The notes: generated by a model not told the origin, from the sequence alone. A stretch of DNA of 64,000 bases from Streptomyces sp. AC1-42W (GCF_003248355.1 NZ_QKWY01000001.1:3244001-3308000); one strand, 5' to 3'. Positions 52,297 through 61,115 are shown, numbered from the stretch's first letter. Numbers and translations are program-made.

Positions 52297-52326
52297 TTGA
52301 CGCTCCGCAAGGAGCGTTGCTACGGT
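52297..52326 (+). promoter_or_regulatory. Candidate promoter with overlapping palindrome, rightward operon
   Basis: TTGACG (52297-52302) and TACGGT (52321-52326) are separated by 18 bases. The palindrome ACGCTCC-GCAA-GGAGCGT (52300-52317) fills the spacer. A regulator bound there would block or gate transcription of the PhyH, glycosyltransferase and dehydrogenase genes. Confidence 0.45.
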
Positions 52327-52419
52327 CCCTCTCGATCTTCACTTTCCCCGGGATTCCGAGCATGGTACGCATCGCAAGACGGACCACACAGCTCCTATCT
52401 GCGGAACGAGAGCAGGCGA

Positions 52420-53223
52420 ATGATCACCGAAACAGCGAAACAGGTGCAGCGGCTCGCCGAGGACGGCTACGTCGTCATACCGGATGCGATGGACGCCGGC
52501 CAGGTGGCCCGGCTGACGGCCGCACTGGACCGGGTGTCCGGGAATCCGGAGCCCGCACCGGGCGACGGCGACGTCCAACTGTTCGGACTGCCCGACCTCG
52601 ACCCGGACCTCCTGGAACCGGTGGCACTGAAGTCCACCCTCGCCGTGGTGTGCGCGGCCCTGGGATGGAACATCTTCATGTACCACTCTCACCTTGACGT
52701 GAACCCGCCCGCACCGGGCCACGCCCCCTTCGCCTACTACTGGCATCAGGACATGGCGAGCGCCACCCAAGGACTGCCGCCGCCCACCCCCCTGCTGTCG
52801 CTGAAGGTCGCCTACTTCCTCACCGACGTCACCTCACCCGACCGCGGCAGTCTCCGGGTGATCCCGGGCAGCCACCTGCGCGACTCGGTGAACCTGCCCG
52901 AGGACCCGGCCCAAGAGTCGCCCGAGGCCGTCCCCGTCCTCGTCCCTGCCGGGTCCGCTGTGATCATGGACCCCCGCATCCGTCACGCCAGGGGACCCAA
53001 CCACTCCGGACTCACCCGCAAGGCACTCTTCTACGCCTACGCCTACCGGTGGATCCGACCCCGTGACGAGATCGCCCTGGATGACGCCCGGCTGGCCCGG
53101 CTCTCTCCAGCGTTGCGTCAACTCCTCGGCGCGGGCACAGGTCTGGAGGGATTCCACCGGCCCCAGGACGCCGACGTTCCGCTGCGGGAAATCATGGCCG
53201 AGCAACCGCAGCCCGGCCGCTGA
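52420..53223 (+). CDS. Phytanoyl-CoA dioxygenase (PhyH)-family Fe(II)/2-oxoglutarate oxygenase
   Basis: This 267-residue non-haem iron oxygenase has the His109-x-Asp111 motif in YYWHQDMAS, a distal His at 189 or 195 (RIRHARGPNHSG) and Arg200 for 2-oxoglutarate. N-terminal EDGYVVIPDAMD is typical of PhyH proteins. The ATG at 52420 starts the conserved part; the frame is open upstream to 52237 but overlaps the divergent gene. In natural-product clusters PhyH enzymes hydroxylate, epoxidise or halogenate small molecules; halogenases lack the Asp, which is present here, so hydroxylation is more likely. It leads a three-gene operon. Confidence 0.87.
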   Translation: MITETAKQVQRLAEDGYVVIPDAMDAGQVARLTAALDRVSGNPEPAPGDGDVQLFGLPDLDPDLLEPVALKSTLAVVCAALGWNIFMYHSHLDVNPPAPGHAPFAYYWHQDMASATQGLPPPTPLLSLKVAYFLTDVTSPDRGSLRVIPGSHLRDSVNLPEDPAQESPEAVPVLVPAGSAVIMDPRIRHARGPNHSGLTRKALFYAYAYRWIRPRDEIALDDARLARLSPALRQLLGAGTGLEGFHRPQDADVPLREIMAEQPQPGR

Positions 53224-53266
53224 TCCACCGCCCGCGCCGCACTGTCCGGGAAGGACCGTCACGACC

Positions 53267-54040
53267 ATGCCGTTGCTGAGCATCGTCACAGCCGCGCTTG
53301 CGCCTACCATCGACCATGCCGACTACCTCCTGGAGGCGTACGAGAGCCTGGCCCTTCAGGAGGACCTGGGACCATGGGAATGGGAATGGCTCATCCAGGA
53401 GGACGGCGAGACCCCGGCGCTGCGTGAACGGCTGCCCGACGACCCCCGCATCGTCTACGCCGCACACGGCGCACTGCTCGGAATCGCCACGAGCCGCAAC
53501 CTCGCCCTCGAACGAGCGCGCGGAACCCTCGTCAGAGTCCTGGACTCCGACGACATCCTGATGCCCCGGGGACTGGCCGTGCCCCTGGAGCTCCTGGACC
53601 AGCACCCCCAGGCGGCATGGGCGGCAGGCGAATGCTGGCGGCTCCTGATGCCCCGACGCCAGATCGACCGCACCCCGGTCTCCACCTCCGTCCCCGCCGG
53701 CCTGGTCCGCGAGAACCTGCTGGCCGAACTGCTCCTGAAATCAGGGGAAGTCGAAATCCACGGAGCCGGACTGACCATCAGAACCGACGTCCTGCGCTCG
53801 GTCGGAGGCTGGATGGCCGTGCCGTATTCGGAGACCATCGTGCCGCTCGTGACGGTGAACGCCACCCACCCGGGCGCCTACAGCCCGGAGCCGACCTTCC
53901 TGTACCGGCGCTGGCCGAGCCAGATCACCCAGCAGGACTGGCTGGGACGGATGAAACCACTGGCGCGCTCCATCCTGTGGCAGCGACTCCACGCGATCAA
54001 CGTCGCCGCACCGCAACACCCCGACGGCACACGCCCGTGA
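53267..54040 (+). CDS. Family 2 glycosyltransferase
   Basis: This 257-residue GT-A type transferase shows LLSIVTAALAPTIDHADYLLEAYESLA at the nucleotide-binding N-terminus (shown only in part), WLIQEDGETP, GIATSRNLALERARG and the DxD-type metal motif VLDSDDILMP at 92-100. It is soluble, with no membrane segment. It lies 43 bases after the PhyH gene with a GGGAAGGA ribosome site and overlaps the following gene (GTGA). It probably attaches a sugar to the pathway product, but no sugar-nucleotide biosynthesis gene is in the cluster. Confidence 0.83.
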   Translation: MPLLSIVTAALAPTIDHADYLLEAYESLALQEDLGPWEWEWLIQEDGETPALRERLPDDPRIVYAAHGALLGIATSRNLALERARGTLVRVLDSDDILMPRGLAVPLELLDQHPQAAWAAGECWRLLMPRRQIDRTPVSTSVPAGLVRENLLAELLLKSGEVEIHGAGLTIRTDVLRSVGGWMAVPYSETIVPLVTVNATHPGAYSPEPTFLYRRWPSQITQQDWLGRMKPLARSILWQRLHAINVAAPQHPDGTRP

Positions 54041-55041
54041 CAGGCCACCGGACCACCCCGCGCTGCCTCCTGCTCGTCGCACCGGAACGGGTTCCCGAGC
54101 CCTGGCGGTCCCGGGTCGGAGAACTGGTGAACCCCACCTGGTGGCCCGGCGCACTCGACCGCTGCCCCGACGAGAACCCGCCCCTCGAAGACGTCACCGT
54201 CCTGGTCACCACGCACCAGGAACTCGGCGCCACCGCGCTCTCCCGGATGCCGGCCCTGCGCCTTGTCATCGCCACCAGCACAGCGACCGACTACATCGAC
54301 CTGGACCACTGCCACCGGCGAGGCATCGCCGTACACAACACCCCCGGCTACACCGGCCCCTCTGTCGCCGAACACGCCTTCGCGCTACTGCTGGCAACCG
54401 CCCGGCACATCTGCGAAGCCGACGCCGCCGCCCACGGCCGGACCGCCCAGGCACCACCCTCCGCAGGATTCGATCTCGCCGGACGCACCGCGGGAATCGT
54501 CGGCCTCGGTGACATCGGAACCCGTATCGCCCGCATCGCCATGGGCTTCGGCATGCGCGTGCTCTACGTCAACCCCAGCGCCCGACACCTCGACGGGGCG
54601 ACGCCGGTCTCGCTCGGACGGATGCTCGCCGACGCCGACGTCGTCTTCCTCTCGGCACCGCTCACCCCCTCCACCCGCCACCTCATGAACCGCGATCGGT
54701 TTCACGCGATGAAATCCGGCGCCATCCTCATCAACGTCTCCGCCGACGAGTTGGTAGATCCTGGCGCACTGCGGTCAGCGCTCCTGGAAGGCCGCCTCGC
54801 CGGCGCCGCTCTGGATCTCGCCGGCCCCACCACCCCGTACGCCGGGCTGCCACGCCTGACGATGACACACCGACGCGGCACGTACACCTACGAATGCCTG
54901 GAGCGGCGCGCCGCGATCTGGGTCGCCACCTTGGAGCGCGCCGTCGGTGAGCTGCCAGAGGGCGGCGTACAGGCTGAGGGCTGCCCCTCGCCACCGGCCC
55001 CCGGCCGACGGGCTGAGACATGCCTGGACGAACATGCGTGA
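54037..55041 (+). CDS. D-isomer-specific 2-hydroxyacid dehydrogenase-like protein with altered active site
   Basis: This 334-residue protein has the full fold: N-terminal VTTHQELGATALSRMP, STATDYIDLDHC, NTPGYTGPSVAEHAFALLL, and the NAD motif GIVGLGDIGTRIA at 154-166. The substrate-binding and catalytic Arg of the family (N-x-x-R-G) is replaced: here N-V-S-A-D-E at 233-238. The catalytic His is possibly kept (THRRG, His278), but the catalytic Glu position is not obvious. The GTG start overlaps the glycosyltransferase stop. It may act on an unusual substrate or be a non-oxidising relative. It is the last gene of the rightward operon. Confidence 0.8.
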   Translation: MTGHRTTPRCLLLVAPERVPEPWRSRVGELVNPTWWPGALDRCPDENPPLEDVTVLVTTHQELGATALSRMPALRLVIATSTATDYIDLDHCHRRGIAVHNTPGYTGPSVAEHAFALLLATARHICEADAAAHGRTAQAPPSAGFDLAGRTAGIVGLGDIGTRIARIAMGFGMRVLYVNPSARHLDGATPVSLGRMLADADVVFLSAPLTPSTRHLMNRDRFHAMKSGAILINVSADELVDPGALRSALLEGRLAGAALDLAGPTTPYAGLPRLTMTHRRGTYTYECLERRAAIWVATLERAVGELPEGGVQAEGCPSPPAPGRRAETCLDEHA

Positions 55042-55282
55042 ATCCGAAGGGCATTGGTGATCAGCGACACCACGACGAGAGACACGACCCGGACCAGGGG
55101 GTGACCCGTATTCAACTCGGCGAAGTGCGACCACCCACCGCCCGACACGGGGCGCCGGTAAGAGAAGAACTCAACGGAGTGGGGTGCCGAAACGTCAAGT
55201 CGAGAGCCTCTGCCAGCGCCCGGACCGAGCGCACTGAGCCGAGGAGCAACTCCACCAGCTCACGGGACGGCGCCCGGAGTTC

Positions 55283-55822
55283 CTACTGCTTCGCGGGTAC
55301 GAGCTCGAAGTCGAGCCATTCGCCGTCCGTGCAGCCCTGGAGTACCGCAGGGGTTCCTTCCCGCCCTGTGGCCACGCACCCTGAGAGGGGCTTCTCCCCA
55401 GACTTGGGAGTCGAGGTGACGAACAGATGCGGGTCGGGCGTCGCCACGAACTTCCGGGGAAGCAGCGGATGGTTCGGCCGAAACGAGCAAGGTCCCATCC
55501 CGAATCCGGTGCGCAATCCTGCCGGGAAACCAGTGAGGCACTGATCGTCGGGCACGGAGGCGTTGTGGATGTAGCCCCGGTCCGCTTGGTAGGTGAACCG
55601 CTGTGCCGTGGCCTGCTCGTCACAGGGCCGCGTGACCAGAAGCTTGCCGGTCTTCTGTCCGGTACTGCGTGACTCGATCGCCAGGCAGAGCGACGGGTCG
55701 TCCCTGAGCTGGATACGGAAGGCGGTTCCGTCGTCCGGGAACGTCACCGCGCTGGCCGGGACCGCCGCCAACGCGGTGACACCCACTGCCATGGCCAGGG
55801 CAGCCTTCATACGCACAAGCAC
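55283..55822 (-). CDS. Small secreted protein, ricin-type beta-trefoil-like
   Basis: This 179-residue precursor uses a GTG start at 55822 with GAGGAG upstream. Residues 1 to about 25 are a Sec signal peptide (MKAALAMAVGVTALAAVPASA). The mature part has repeated short strands and Cys pairs (SLCLAIESRSTG, LLVTRPCDEQATAQRFTYQ, CVATGREGTPAVLQGCTDG). This recalls the QxW repeats of ricin-like domains in degenerate form. It is probably extracellular. It is convergent with the 2-hydroxyacid dehydrogenase gene and not obviously part of the cluster. Confidence 0.65.
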   Translation of the reverse strand: MLVRMKAALAMAVGVTALAAVPASAVTFPDDGTAFRIQLRDDPSLCLAIESRSTGQKTGKLLVTRPCDEQATAQRFTYQADRGYIHNASVPDDQCLTGFPAGLRTGFGMGPCSFRPNHPLLPRKFVATPDPHLFVTSTPKSGEKPLSGCVATGREGTPAVLQGCTDGEWLDFELVPAKQ

Positions 55823-56458
55823 TTCGACAACTCCTCATTCTGCGCAGGTTGAACGCTTCCGTAACGAGGAAGGTGATCACAGGTCACGGTCCCGCGCGGA
55901 GCGGCCTTGTTCTTGTAAAGCTGCGGCAAGCGGATGTGCGGCACTGGGTGATGCTCGGGGCGATGCGGATGAGATCGCCACGTTCCTCACGGTGCACTTC
56001 GGCTGGAGCCTGCTGCCTGAGGAAGCACCACCACCAACCACGGCACTGTCTCCGGACGACCAAGGGCACCCTGGCCGACGAGCAGGACGGCTGCGCTGAC
56101 ATTCTTACCGTCCAGTCTTCCGTAAAAGCCATGTCGTCTGAGAACGCCACGAGGCAACGTTCTCAGACGAATATGGCACGCCGGCACGTCAGCAGCCCTC
56201 TACCCGCCAGATGAACTGCGACAGGACATAGACCATCGGCCGCGCGGTGGTGAAGGCGCAGGCGCTGCTCGCGGCGCGCGGGTTCGCCGTGCCACAGTGG
56301 CCCGGGCTGCGGTTGCGCACAACTGGCGGGCGCGTTCGCCTACACAGGTACCCACCCGCCCCACGAGCCGCTGAACCACCTACCGCCGAACCACCGGCCC
56401 AGCCTGCCGCGAACTCAATCGCGGGAGAGCCCGATACCGTCAGCTGGGACGGCCGCGG
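55823..56458. other. Gene-poor stretch with one strong hairpin
   Basis: No convincing gene was found. A perfect 13-bp hairpin (56134-56146 and 56158-56170, TCGTCTGAGAACG and its complement, loop 11) lies in the middle. A short in-frame VKAQALLAARGFAVPQW near 56250 may be a fragment of an unidentified gene. Confidence 0.5.
56134..56170. repeat. 13-bp perfect inverted repeat
   Basis: Arms 56134-56146 and 56158-56170, separated by 11 bases. It could be a terminator for the secreted-protein gene at 56459-56932 or an abandoned transposon end. It has no U-tract. Confidence 0.5.
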
Positions 56459-56932
56459 TCACACCCAGACGCTCCGCTTGGTTCCCCAGCCCCAACTGCC
56501 GAAACCATTTCCACCAAAGGCACCGGCCTGCAGGTAGACACGCCCGTCCGGGAGCAGAGGACCGCTCACGTTGATGTCCTCGTACGTCGTCCGTCGATCG
56601 CCGCAGGCGCCTTCCTCATACCGCCAGCTTTCCGCGCTGGACCCGAAGGCCAGCCCCCACTTCTGGTCCGGCCCCGTCGAGTGGATGCACGTCGACTTCA
56701 CCTTGCCCTTCAGTTCGTAGTGATCGCCGATCCGGGTGACCGTAGCCGTGATCTCCACCTCGTACGCGTTGCCGCTATTGGTACTGATGGAGCTCTCGTA
56801 CGTCACCCGGACATCCTCCGACGCCGCGGAAGCCGGGCCGATTCCACTGAGCGTGGCCACCCCCGCCGCCACCGCGCAGAGCACGAACCGGTTCACAGGC
56901 CGCGAAGCCTTCGTAGCCCATCGCATAGACAT
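56459..56932 (-). CDS. Small secreted protein of unknown function
   Basis: This 157-residue precursor has GGAGG just upstream of the ATG at 56932 (a second ATG is at 56926). Residues 1 to about 36 form a signal peptide ending in GPASA. The mature domain is beta-rich, with two Cys residues (KSTCIHSTG and EEGACGDRR) that may form a disulfide, and a C-terminal SGPLLPDGRVYLQAGAFGG region. No family is recognised. It is probably released into the medium. Confidence 0.65.
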   Translation of the reverse strand: MSMRWATKASRPVNRFVLCAVAAGVATLSGIGPASAASEDVRVTYESSISTNSGNAYEVEITATVTRIGDHYELKGKVKSTCIHSTGPDQKWGLAFGSSAESWRYEEGACGDRRTTYEDINVSGPLLPDGRVYLQAGAFGGNGFGSWGWGTKRSVWV

Positions 56933-56970
56933 GGTTCCTCCAGAGAATTCGAAGAAGATGAGGCCACCTC

Positions 56971-56987
56971 ACGGGGACAGCCCTTAG
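56971..56987. repeat. Solo IS5-type terminal repeat
   Basis: ACGGGGACAGCCCTTAG matches the right end of the IS5 element at 19514-20397 with one extra base. No other part of the element is found here, so it is a transposition scar. Confidence 0.55.
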
Positions 56988-57091
56988 CCAAAACGATCAG
57001 TCACCCACGAGGACACGCACAGACACCCACTTCACGCGAAATGCCCGCCTCGGGCAGTCAGGACTTCGAAAACAGGCACTCAACTTGTCGT

Positions 57092-58639
57092 TTAACTCGT
57101 TCGTCGGGGTTTGGTGCCGACCTTGTGGTGGGCCGGTCGCTGGTATGGCTCGCTGCCGGCGAGGACTCGTCCCACGTCGTGGCGGGGTGCAGGTCGGCGG
57201 TTCTTCGATCCGGGTGGGCGTCCGGGGCCAGGGCGGGTGGGTTTCGGTGCACCGGCTGGCGAACCGGTCGTCGTGCGGAGGTTCCGGAACCCGCGCCGGA
57301 CGCGGGCGGGGGTGAGTTTGTGCGGGGGCGCCGGCTTCTCCCACGGTCGCCGGAGGTCGGTGGCGAGGGACCGGGCGAGGCGGAGTTGGGTGTGGGCCGC
57401 GATGATCAGCCAGGTCCAGCGGTCGGCGGCGGCGGAGTCGCGCAGTCGGGGCTGGGTCCAGCCGAGGGTCTGCTTGAGCATGCGGAAGGTGTGCTCGATG
57501 TCGAAGCGTCGGAGGAACGCCTGCCAGCAGCGGTCAACGTCGGCTTCGGTGGCGCCGGTGCGCGACCACCACAGCCAGACGGGCTTGTTCACCCCGCCGG
57601 ACGGCAGGTGTTCGACGGCCAGGCGGATGACCGTTCCCTCGATGACCGGCAGCGGGCCCTCGTGGTCCAGCCAGGCGGCCCGCTGGGTCAGCCTGGGGTG
57701 CAGCCGGTCCCAGGCCCGCGCCGTGGCCTTGCCGTAGAGGCGGGTGTCGGTGAACGTGACGGCCTGTTCCTCGCCCCAGGTGGCGGGGTCGCCGAAGACG
57801 AACTCCCCGCCGTGCTTGGGCATCCGGCCGCCCTTTGGGTGGGCCTGGAAGAACTCCTCCCGCGAGGGTGCCGGGCGGCGCATCACCCGGTCCGACCGGG
57901 TCCGGCCCAGGACCTCCACCGGCTGGCCGGACAGCAGGTGTGCGATGCGCGGGGCGTCGTATCCGGCGTCCAGCACGATCAGGATCTCGGGATCGCCCTC
58001 GGTCCACTGGCCTGCGGCGATGAGCCGTTCGACCACCTCGCGGACCTGGCGGGCGGTGACCGCGGCAAGGTCCGCGCCGGGGGCGAGCCGGACCGCGTCC
58101 AGGAGGGCGGACCAGGAGGTGCGGCCTGTCTCCAGCGCGACGACGACCGAGTACGGCCAGCCGGGCATCATCTGGTGCTTGGCGTTGCCGCGGCCGTAGG
58201 TGTGGCAGAACGAGCGGTCCGGTACCGTGCCGGCATCGGGCCGCAGCCACGGCGAGACGTCGACCGCCAGGACCAGCTGCCCGCCGGCCGCCCGCGGCAG
58301 CGGCACCCCGGCCAGAACCCGCCGCAGCCGGCCGACATCGAGCCCGCCACGGTTCAGACCGGCGTAGAGGGAACCGTGACCCCGGCGGTGCTCGGGCGCC
58401 AGAGCGAGGTCCACCAGCGACCGCACCGGCCCGTCCGTGCACAGCACGGCGTCGGCCAGCTCGAACAACGCGTCCGCGCGGGCGGTCAGGCAGTCGTAGA
58501 AGTCGGTCCGGAACCGGGACAGCACGGTAAGAGACTCGGCGCGGACAGCGTCGTGCAGCAGACTCACCCTCGCGGCCTTGGAATGATCAACAGCGTCTCG
58601 ACGTCGCACATGATCACACCAAGGCCGCACCGCTGTCAC
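57092..58639 (-). CDS. DDE transposase, IS701-like (IS4 superfamily)
   Basis: This transposase of up to 515 residues shows GGQLVLAVDVSPWLRPDAGT (first Asp), IVLDAGYDAPRIAHLL (second Asp) and FDIEHTFRMLKQTLGWTQPR (Glu) in the order of the IS4/IS701-type actinobacterial transposases. A Pro/Arg-rich C-terminal tail follows. The start is uncertain; a GTG at about 58564 (VSLLHDAVRAE) is more typical. Terminal repeats were not resolved. The frame is intact. Confidence 0.8.
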   Translation of the reverse strand: MTAVRPWCDHVRRRDAVDHSKAARVSLLHDAVRAESLTVLSRFRTDFYDCLTARADALFELADAVLCTDGPVRSLVDLALAPEHRRGHGSLYAGLNRGGLDVGRLRRVLAGVPLPRAAGGQLVLAVDVSPWLRPDAGTVPDRSFCHTYGRGNAKHQMMPGWPYSVVVALETGRTSWSALLDAVRLAPGADLAAVTARQVREVVERLIAAGQWTEGDPEILIVLDAGYDAPRIAHLLSGQPVEVLGRTRSDRVMRRPAPSREEFFQAHPKGGRMPKHGGEFVFGDPATWGEEQAVTFTDTRLYGKATARAWDRLHPRLTQRAAWLDHEGPLPVIEGTVIRLAVEHLPSGGVNKPVWLWWSRTGATEADVDRCWQAFLRRFDIEHTFRMLKQTLGWTQPRLRDSAAADRWTWLIIAAHTQLRLARSLATDLRRPWEKPAPPHKLTPARVRRGFRNLRTTTGSPAGAPKPTRPGPGRPPGSKNRRPAPRHDVGRVLAGSEPYQRPAHHKVGTKPRRTS

Positions 58640-58690
58640 ACCAGCGTGAGCAGTCGTCCGACACTCAACTGGCTCTTCTGAGGCGGGCGT

Positions 58691-59278
58691 TCAACCAGCA
58701 GCTCGCGTGGTCATGGAGAAGCGCCGGCAGACATGGACGCGGGTGAACTCGGCTTGGAGTACGTCCTGCTGATCCAGGGTGGCATGCGAGAACGAGCTCA
58801 TGGGGCGCATGCCGGGGCGGCGGGAGCCGATGGCCCGGTCGGGCTCGTCACGGTCGTCGCGGTAGTCGGCATAGACGTGCAGGTAGTGATCACTCTCGGT
58901 GAAGCCGACGGCGCGGTACCAGGCCAGGGTGTCCGGGTCGTCGCGGGTCCAGGCGTCGAGGGTGGACAGACCCAGGGCCCGGACGCGGGCACGGGTGTGA
59001 TTCAGCAGACGGCTGCCGAGTCCGTGGCGCTGGTGATCCGGGTGGACGGCGACGGTGTCGATGGTGGCCAGATCGCCCTCAATGGTGGTGTCCATGATGC
59101 CCACAACGGTGCCGTCCGGGCTGACGGCGACCAGGTCGAGCCCGGGGCGCGGCGCGGCGGCGACCGGCTTGGCAGGCAGGACGTCGTCGAAGTAGGGGGT
59201 GCTCAGGAAGGAGAGCACGCGGCAGCGGAGCCAGGAGCGCTCATCGGCAGCGGTGAACTCGCGGATGGTGTAGGTCAT
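58691..59278 (-). CDS. GNAT N-acetyltransferase
   Basis: This 195-residue acetyltransferase runs from the ATG at 59278 (MTYTIREFTAADERSW). The acetyl-CoA site is IDTVAVHPDHQRHGLGSRLLNHT (core R/Q-x-x-G-x-G/A), and the C-terminal GLSTLDAWTRDD...WYRAVGF strand is typical. A C-terminal extension of about 40 residues follows. It is monocistronic. The substrate is unknown; small-molecule amine acetylation is usual. Confidence 0.85.
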   Translation of the reverse strand: MTYTIREFTAADERSWLRCRVLSFLSTPYFDDVLPAKPVAAAPRPGLDLVAVSPDGTVVGIMDTTIEGDLATIDTVAVHPDHQRHGLGSRLLNHTRARVRALGLSTLDAWTRDDPDTLAWYRAVGFTESDHYLHVYADYRDDRDEPDRAIGSRRPGMRPMSSFSHATLDQQDVLQAEFTRVHVCRRFSMTTRAAG

Positions 59279-59720
59279 TGTGGCGGTCCTCACAGGGGTT
59301 CGCGGTGGTGACAGCGGTGCGGAGTCGGCGCGTGGCGCCCTGCGAGGTGTTCACCCCGGGATTCTCGGACCGGTGCCCGGTGATGGCAAACCGATTTTTG
59401 GCCGTAGCGCGGGCGCTGCCCTGTGACGCTGGCGAGGTGTACCAGCGACCGATCGACCACAACGTCGCTACCAAACCCGAGGAGCTGGTTAAACAACAAG
59501 CTCAAAGAGCGTTCTGTCCCGACAGGGGTGCTTCGTTGCAGTTCAGGTGGCAGGCCACTTCGGGCCGACTGAGGCGGTAGACGCTTGTTGTGGCAGATGG
59601 GGCGAGTGACAGCCTTCGAGGATCCGTTCGGTCCCTTCGCTCCTGTCTGATCCCAACACGCCCCCGGTCACGCCTGTTTGCGCCCTGTGTTGGGACGGCT
59701 GCCATCGGTACTACGGAAAC
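59279..59720. other. Intergenic stretch with possible transposase scrap
   Basis: No complete gene. A plus-strand stretch near 59410-59500 reads DAGEVYQRPIDHNVATKPEE, which weakly resembles the C-terminus of the transposase at 57092 (EPYQRPAHHKVGTKP). This may be a remnant of a related element. Confidence 0.35.
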
Positions 59721-60002
59721 ATGCCTCGCCGACAGCGACCGTACCCCAGTGACGTGTCCGATGCCCGTTGGGAACTGCTCGAACCACCCCTGAGCGCCTG
59801 GCGAGCAGAACGCAGAGGGAAGGGCCTGGACATCGGGCGGCCACCCGAACACGACCTGCGCCGGATCATGGACGCCATCCTCTACGTCGACCGGACCGGG
59901 ATCCCGTGGAGGTACCTGCCACACGACTTCGCCCCGTGGGAAACCGTCTACGGATACTTCGCCGCCTGGCAGAAGATAGCGCGCGGGTTCCTGGATTCCT
60001 GA
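59721..60002 (+). pseudogene. IS5-family transposase N-terminal fragment
   Basis: Ninety-three codons encode the DUF4096 N-terminus of an IS5-family transposase: YPSDVSDARWELLEPPL, RRIMDAILYVDRTGIPWRYL and VYGYFAAWQKI. The DDE catalytic domain is absent downstream. Confidence 0.75.
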
Positions 60003-60382
60003 GCTTGGGACGGGCGGAACCCGCACTCGGGCTCACGGTTTGAGCGGGTGGAGGTACGGGTTCCGTGTCCTTGCGGATTACTTTGGCAGCTGTACCACGC
60101 TTGCGGGGTTGGGCTCGGATACTGCGGTGGCGGCGTGCTCACCGGGCTCGGTAGCCCTGGGTTCGACGGCCTGGACAACGACGGAGTGCATGCCTTCGGC
60201 GACCTGCCCAGGCGGAGCGATCTTGATGTCGGTGCGTCCGAGCTGCTTCCAGGCCGTGGTGGTACTCAACGAAGTTAAGGGCGCTGGCGATGCGGCCGAT
60301 GCAGTTGTCGCGCTCGGCCCGCTGATCGGCCCCTTATCGTCGCCCTGTTTGCCGAGGTCGGCATTGGGCACCGCTCGCGGTG
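60003..60382. other. Gene-poor stretch
   Basis: I see no supported gene or repeat in these 380 bases between a transposase fragment and a short minus-strand reading frame. Confidence 0.5.
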
Positions 60383-60565
60383 TCAGTGCGCGGTGAGGTC
60401 GAGTACGGCGAGGCAGAGTGGACTCTCGTGGTGCGTGAAGGGGTTGTGTACGACAGTGTCCGGTGATGCGGATTCAAGGGCGCGGGCGGCCGCTGCTGCG
60501 TCCGCTTGCGGCAGGGCACCGGCTTGGCGCAGTGCCACGGCGAAGAGGTGGGGCCTTGCCTGCAC
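60383..60565 (-). CDS. Short hypothetical protein or gene fragment
   Basis: A 60-codon minus-strand frame encodes QARPHLFAVALRQAGALPQA and SPDTVVHNPFTHHESPLCLA. Composition is protein-like but no family is recognised. It lies 22 bases downstream of the GNAT gene copy 2 and may be the remains of a longer gene. Confidence 0.35.
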   Translation of the reverse strand: MQARPHLFAVALRQAGALPQADAAAAARALESASPDTVVHNPFTHHESPLCLAVLDLTAH

Positions 60566-60587
60566 ACCGTTTGCGTGCCGCCCGCCC

Positions 60588-61115
60588 TCAGTCGCCGAGG
60601 ATCCGTTCCCACAGCAGGCCGTCCCGCCAGCTCCCGTCGAGGAGGATCGAGGAGTGGGAGACGCCGTACGGGCTGAATCCGTTGCGGCGCAGCACCCGTT
60701 GCGATGGCAGGTTCTCCAGGTTGGTGGAGGCCTCGGCGCGGTGCAGGCCGAGTTCGTCCGTCATGACGCGCAGCACGTGGCCGACGGCGCGTCCGGCGTG
60801 CCCTTGGTTCTGGGCGACACTGGCGATCCAGTATCCGACGGAGCCGCGGCGCAGGTGCGGATGCGGCAGGATGCCTCCGACGGTGACCTGGCCGATCACT
60901 CGGTCGCCGGCAAGCACCACACCCGGCCAGACGGTGCCGGCCCGGTGTCCGGCGAGCAGGCCGTCGATCCGCTCTGCCTGGCCCTCCGGGGTGAAGAAGT
61001 CGGCGGGTTGTGCCGGTTCCCACCGTCGGAAGGCCTCGACGTCCCGCATCCGGTGGGCGGCGATCGGGGCGGCGTCGGCGGGCTCGATCAAGCGGATCGC
61101 GGTACTGGTGTGCAT
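60588..61115 (-). CDS. GNAT N-acetyltransferase, RimJ/RimL type (copy 2)
   Basis: This 175-residue protein starts at the ATG at 61115 and is close to the protein at 18740-19267. It shows the same TSTAIRLIEPADAAPIAAHR start, VGYWIASVAQNQGHAGRAVG acetyl-CoA region and RVLRRNGFSPYGVSHSSI end. It is downstream of the CmcI-like methyltransferase on the same strand with a gap of about 70 bases. The same arrangement is preserved, in eroded form, at the first copy. The two genes may act in one pathway. Confidence 0.88.
   Translation of the reverse strand: MHTSTAIRLIEPADAAPIAAHRMRDVEAFRRWEPAQPADFFTPEGQAERIDGLLAGHRAGTVWPGVVLAGDRVIGQVTVGGILPHPHLRRGSVGYWIASVAQNQGHAGRAVGHVLRVMTDELGLHRAEASTNLENLPSQRVLRRNGFSPYGVSHSSILLDGSWRDGLLWERILGD

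Noticed and set aside
40489..55041. Saxitoxin-like pathway
   Set aside because: Carbamoyltransferase, sulfotransferase and PhyH genes occur in saxitoxin clusters, but the PKS-like SxtA and amidinotransferase SxtG are absent, so the resemblance is limited to tailoring classes.
56681..58681. 666-codon plus-strand frame
   Set aside because: It is antisense to the intact IS701-like transposase and has no recognisable domain.
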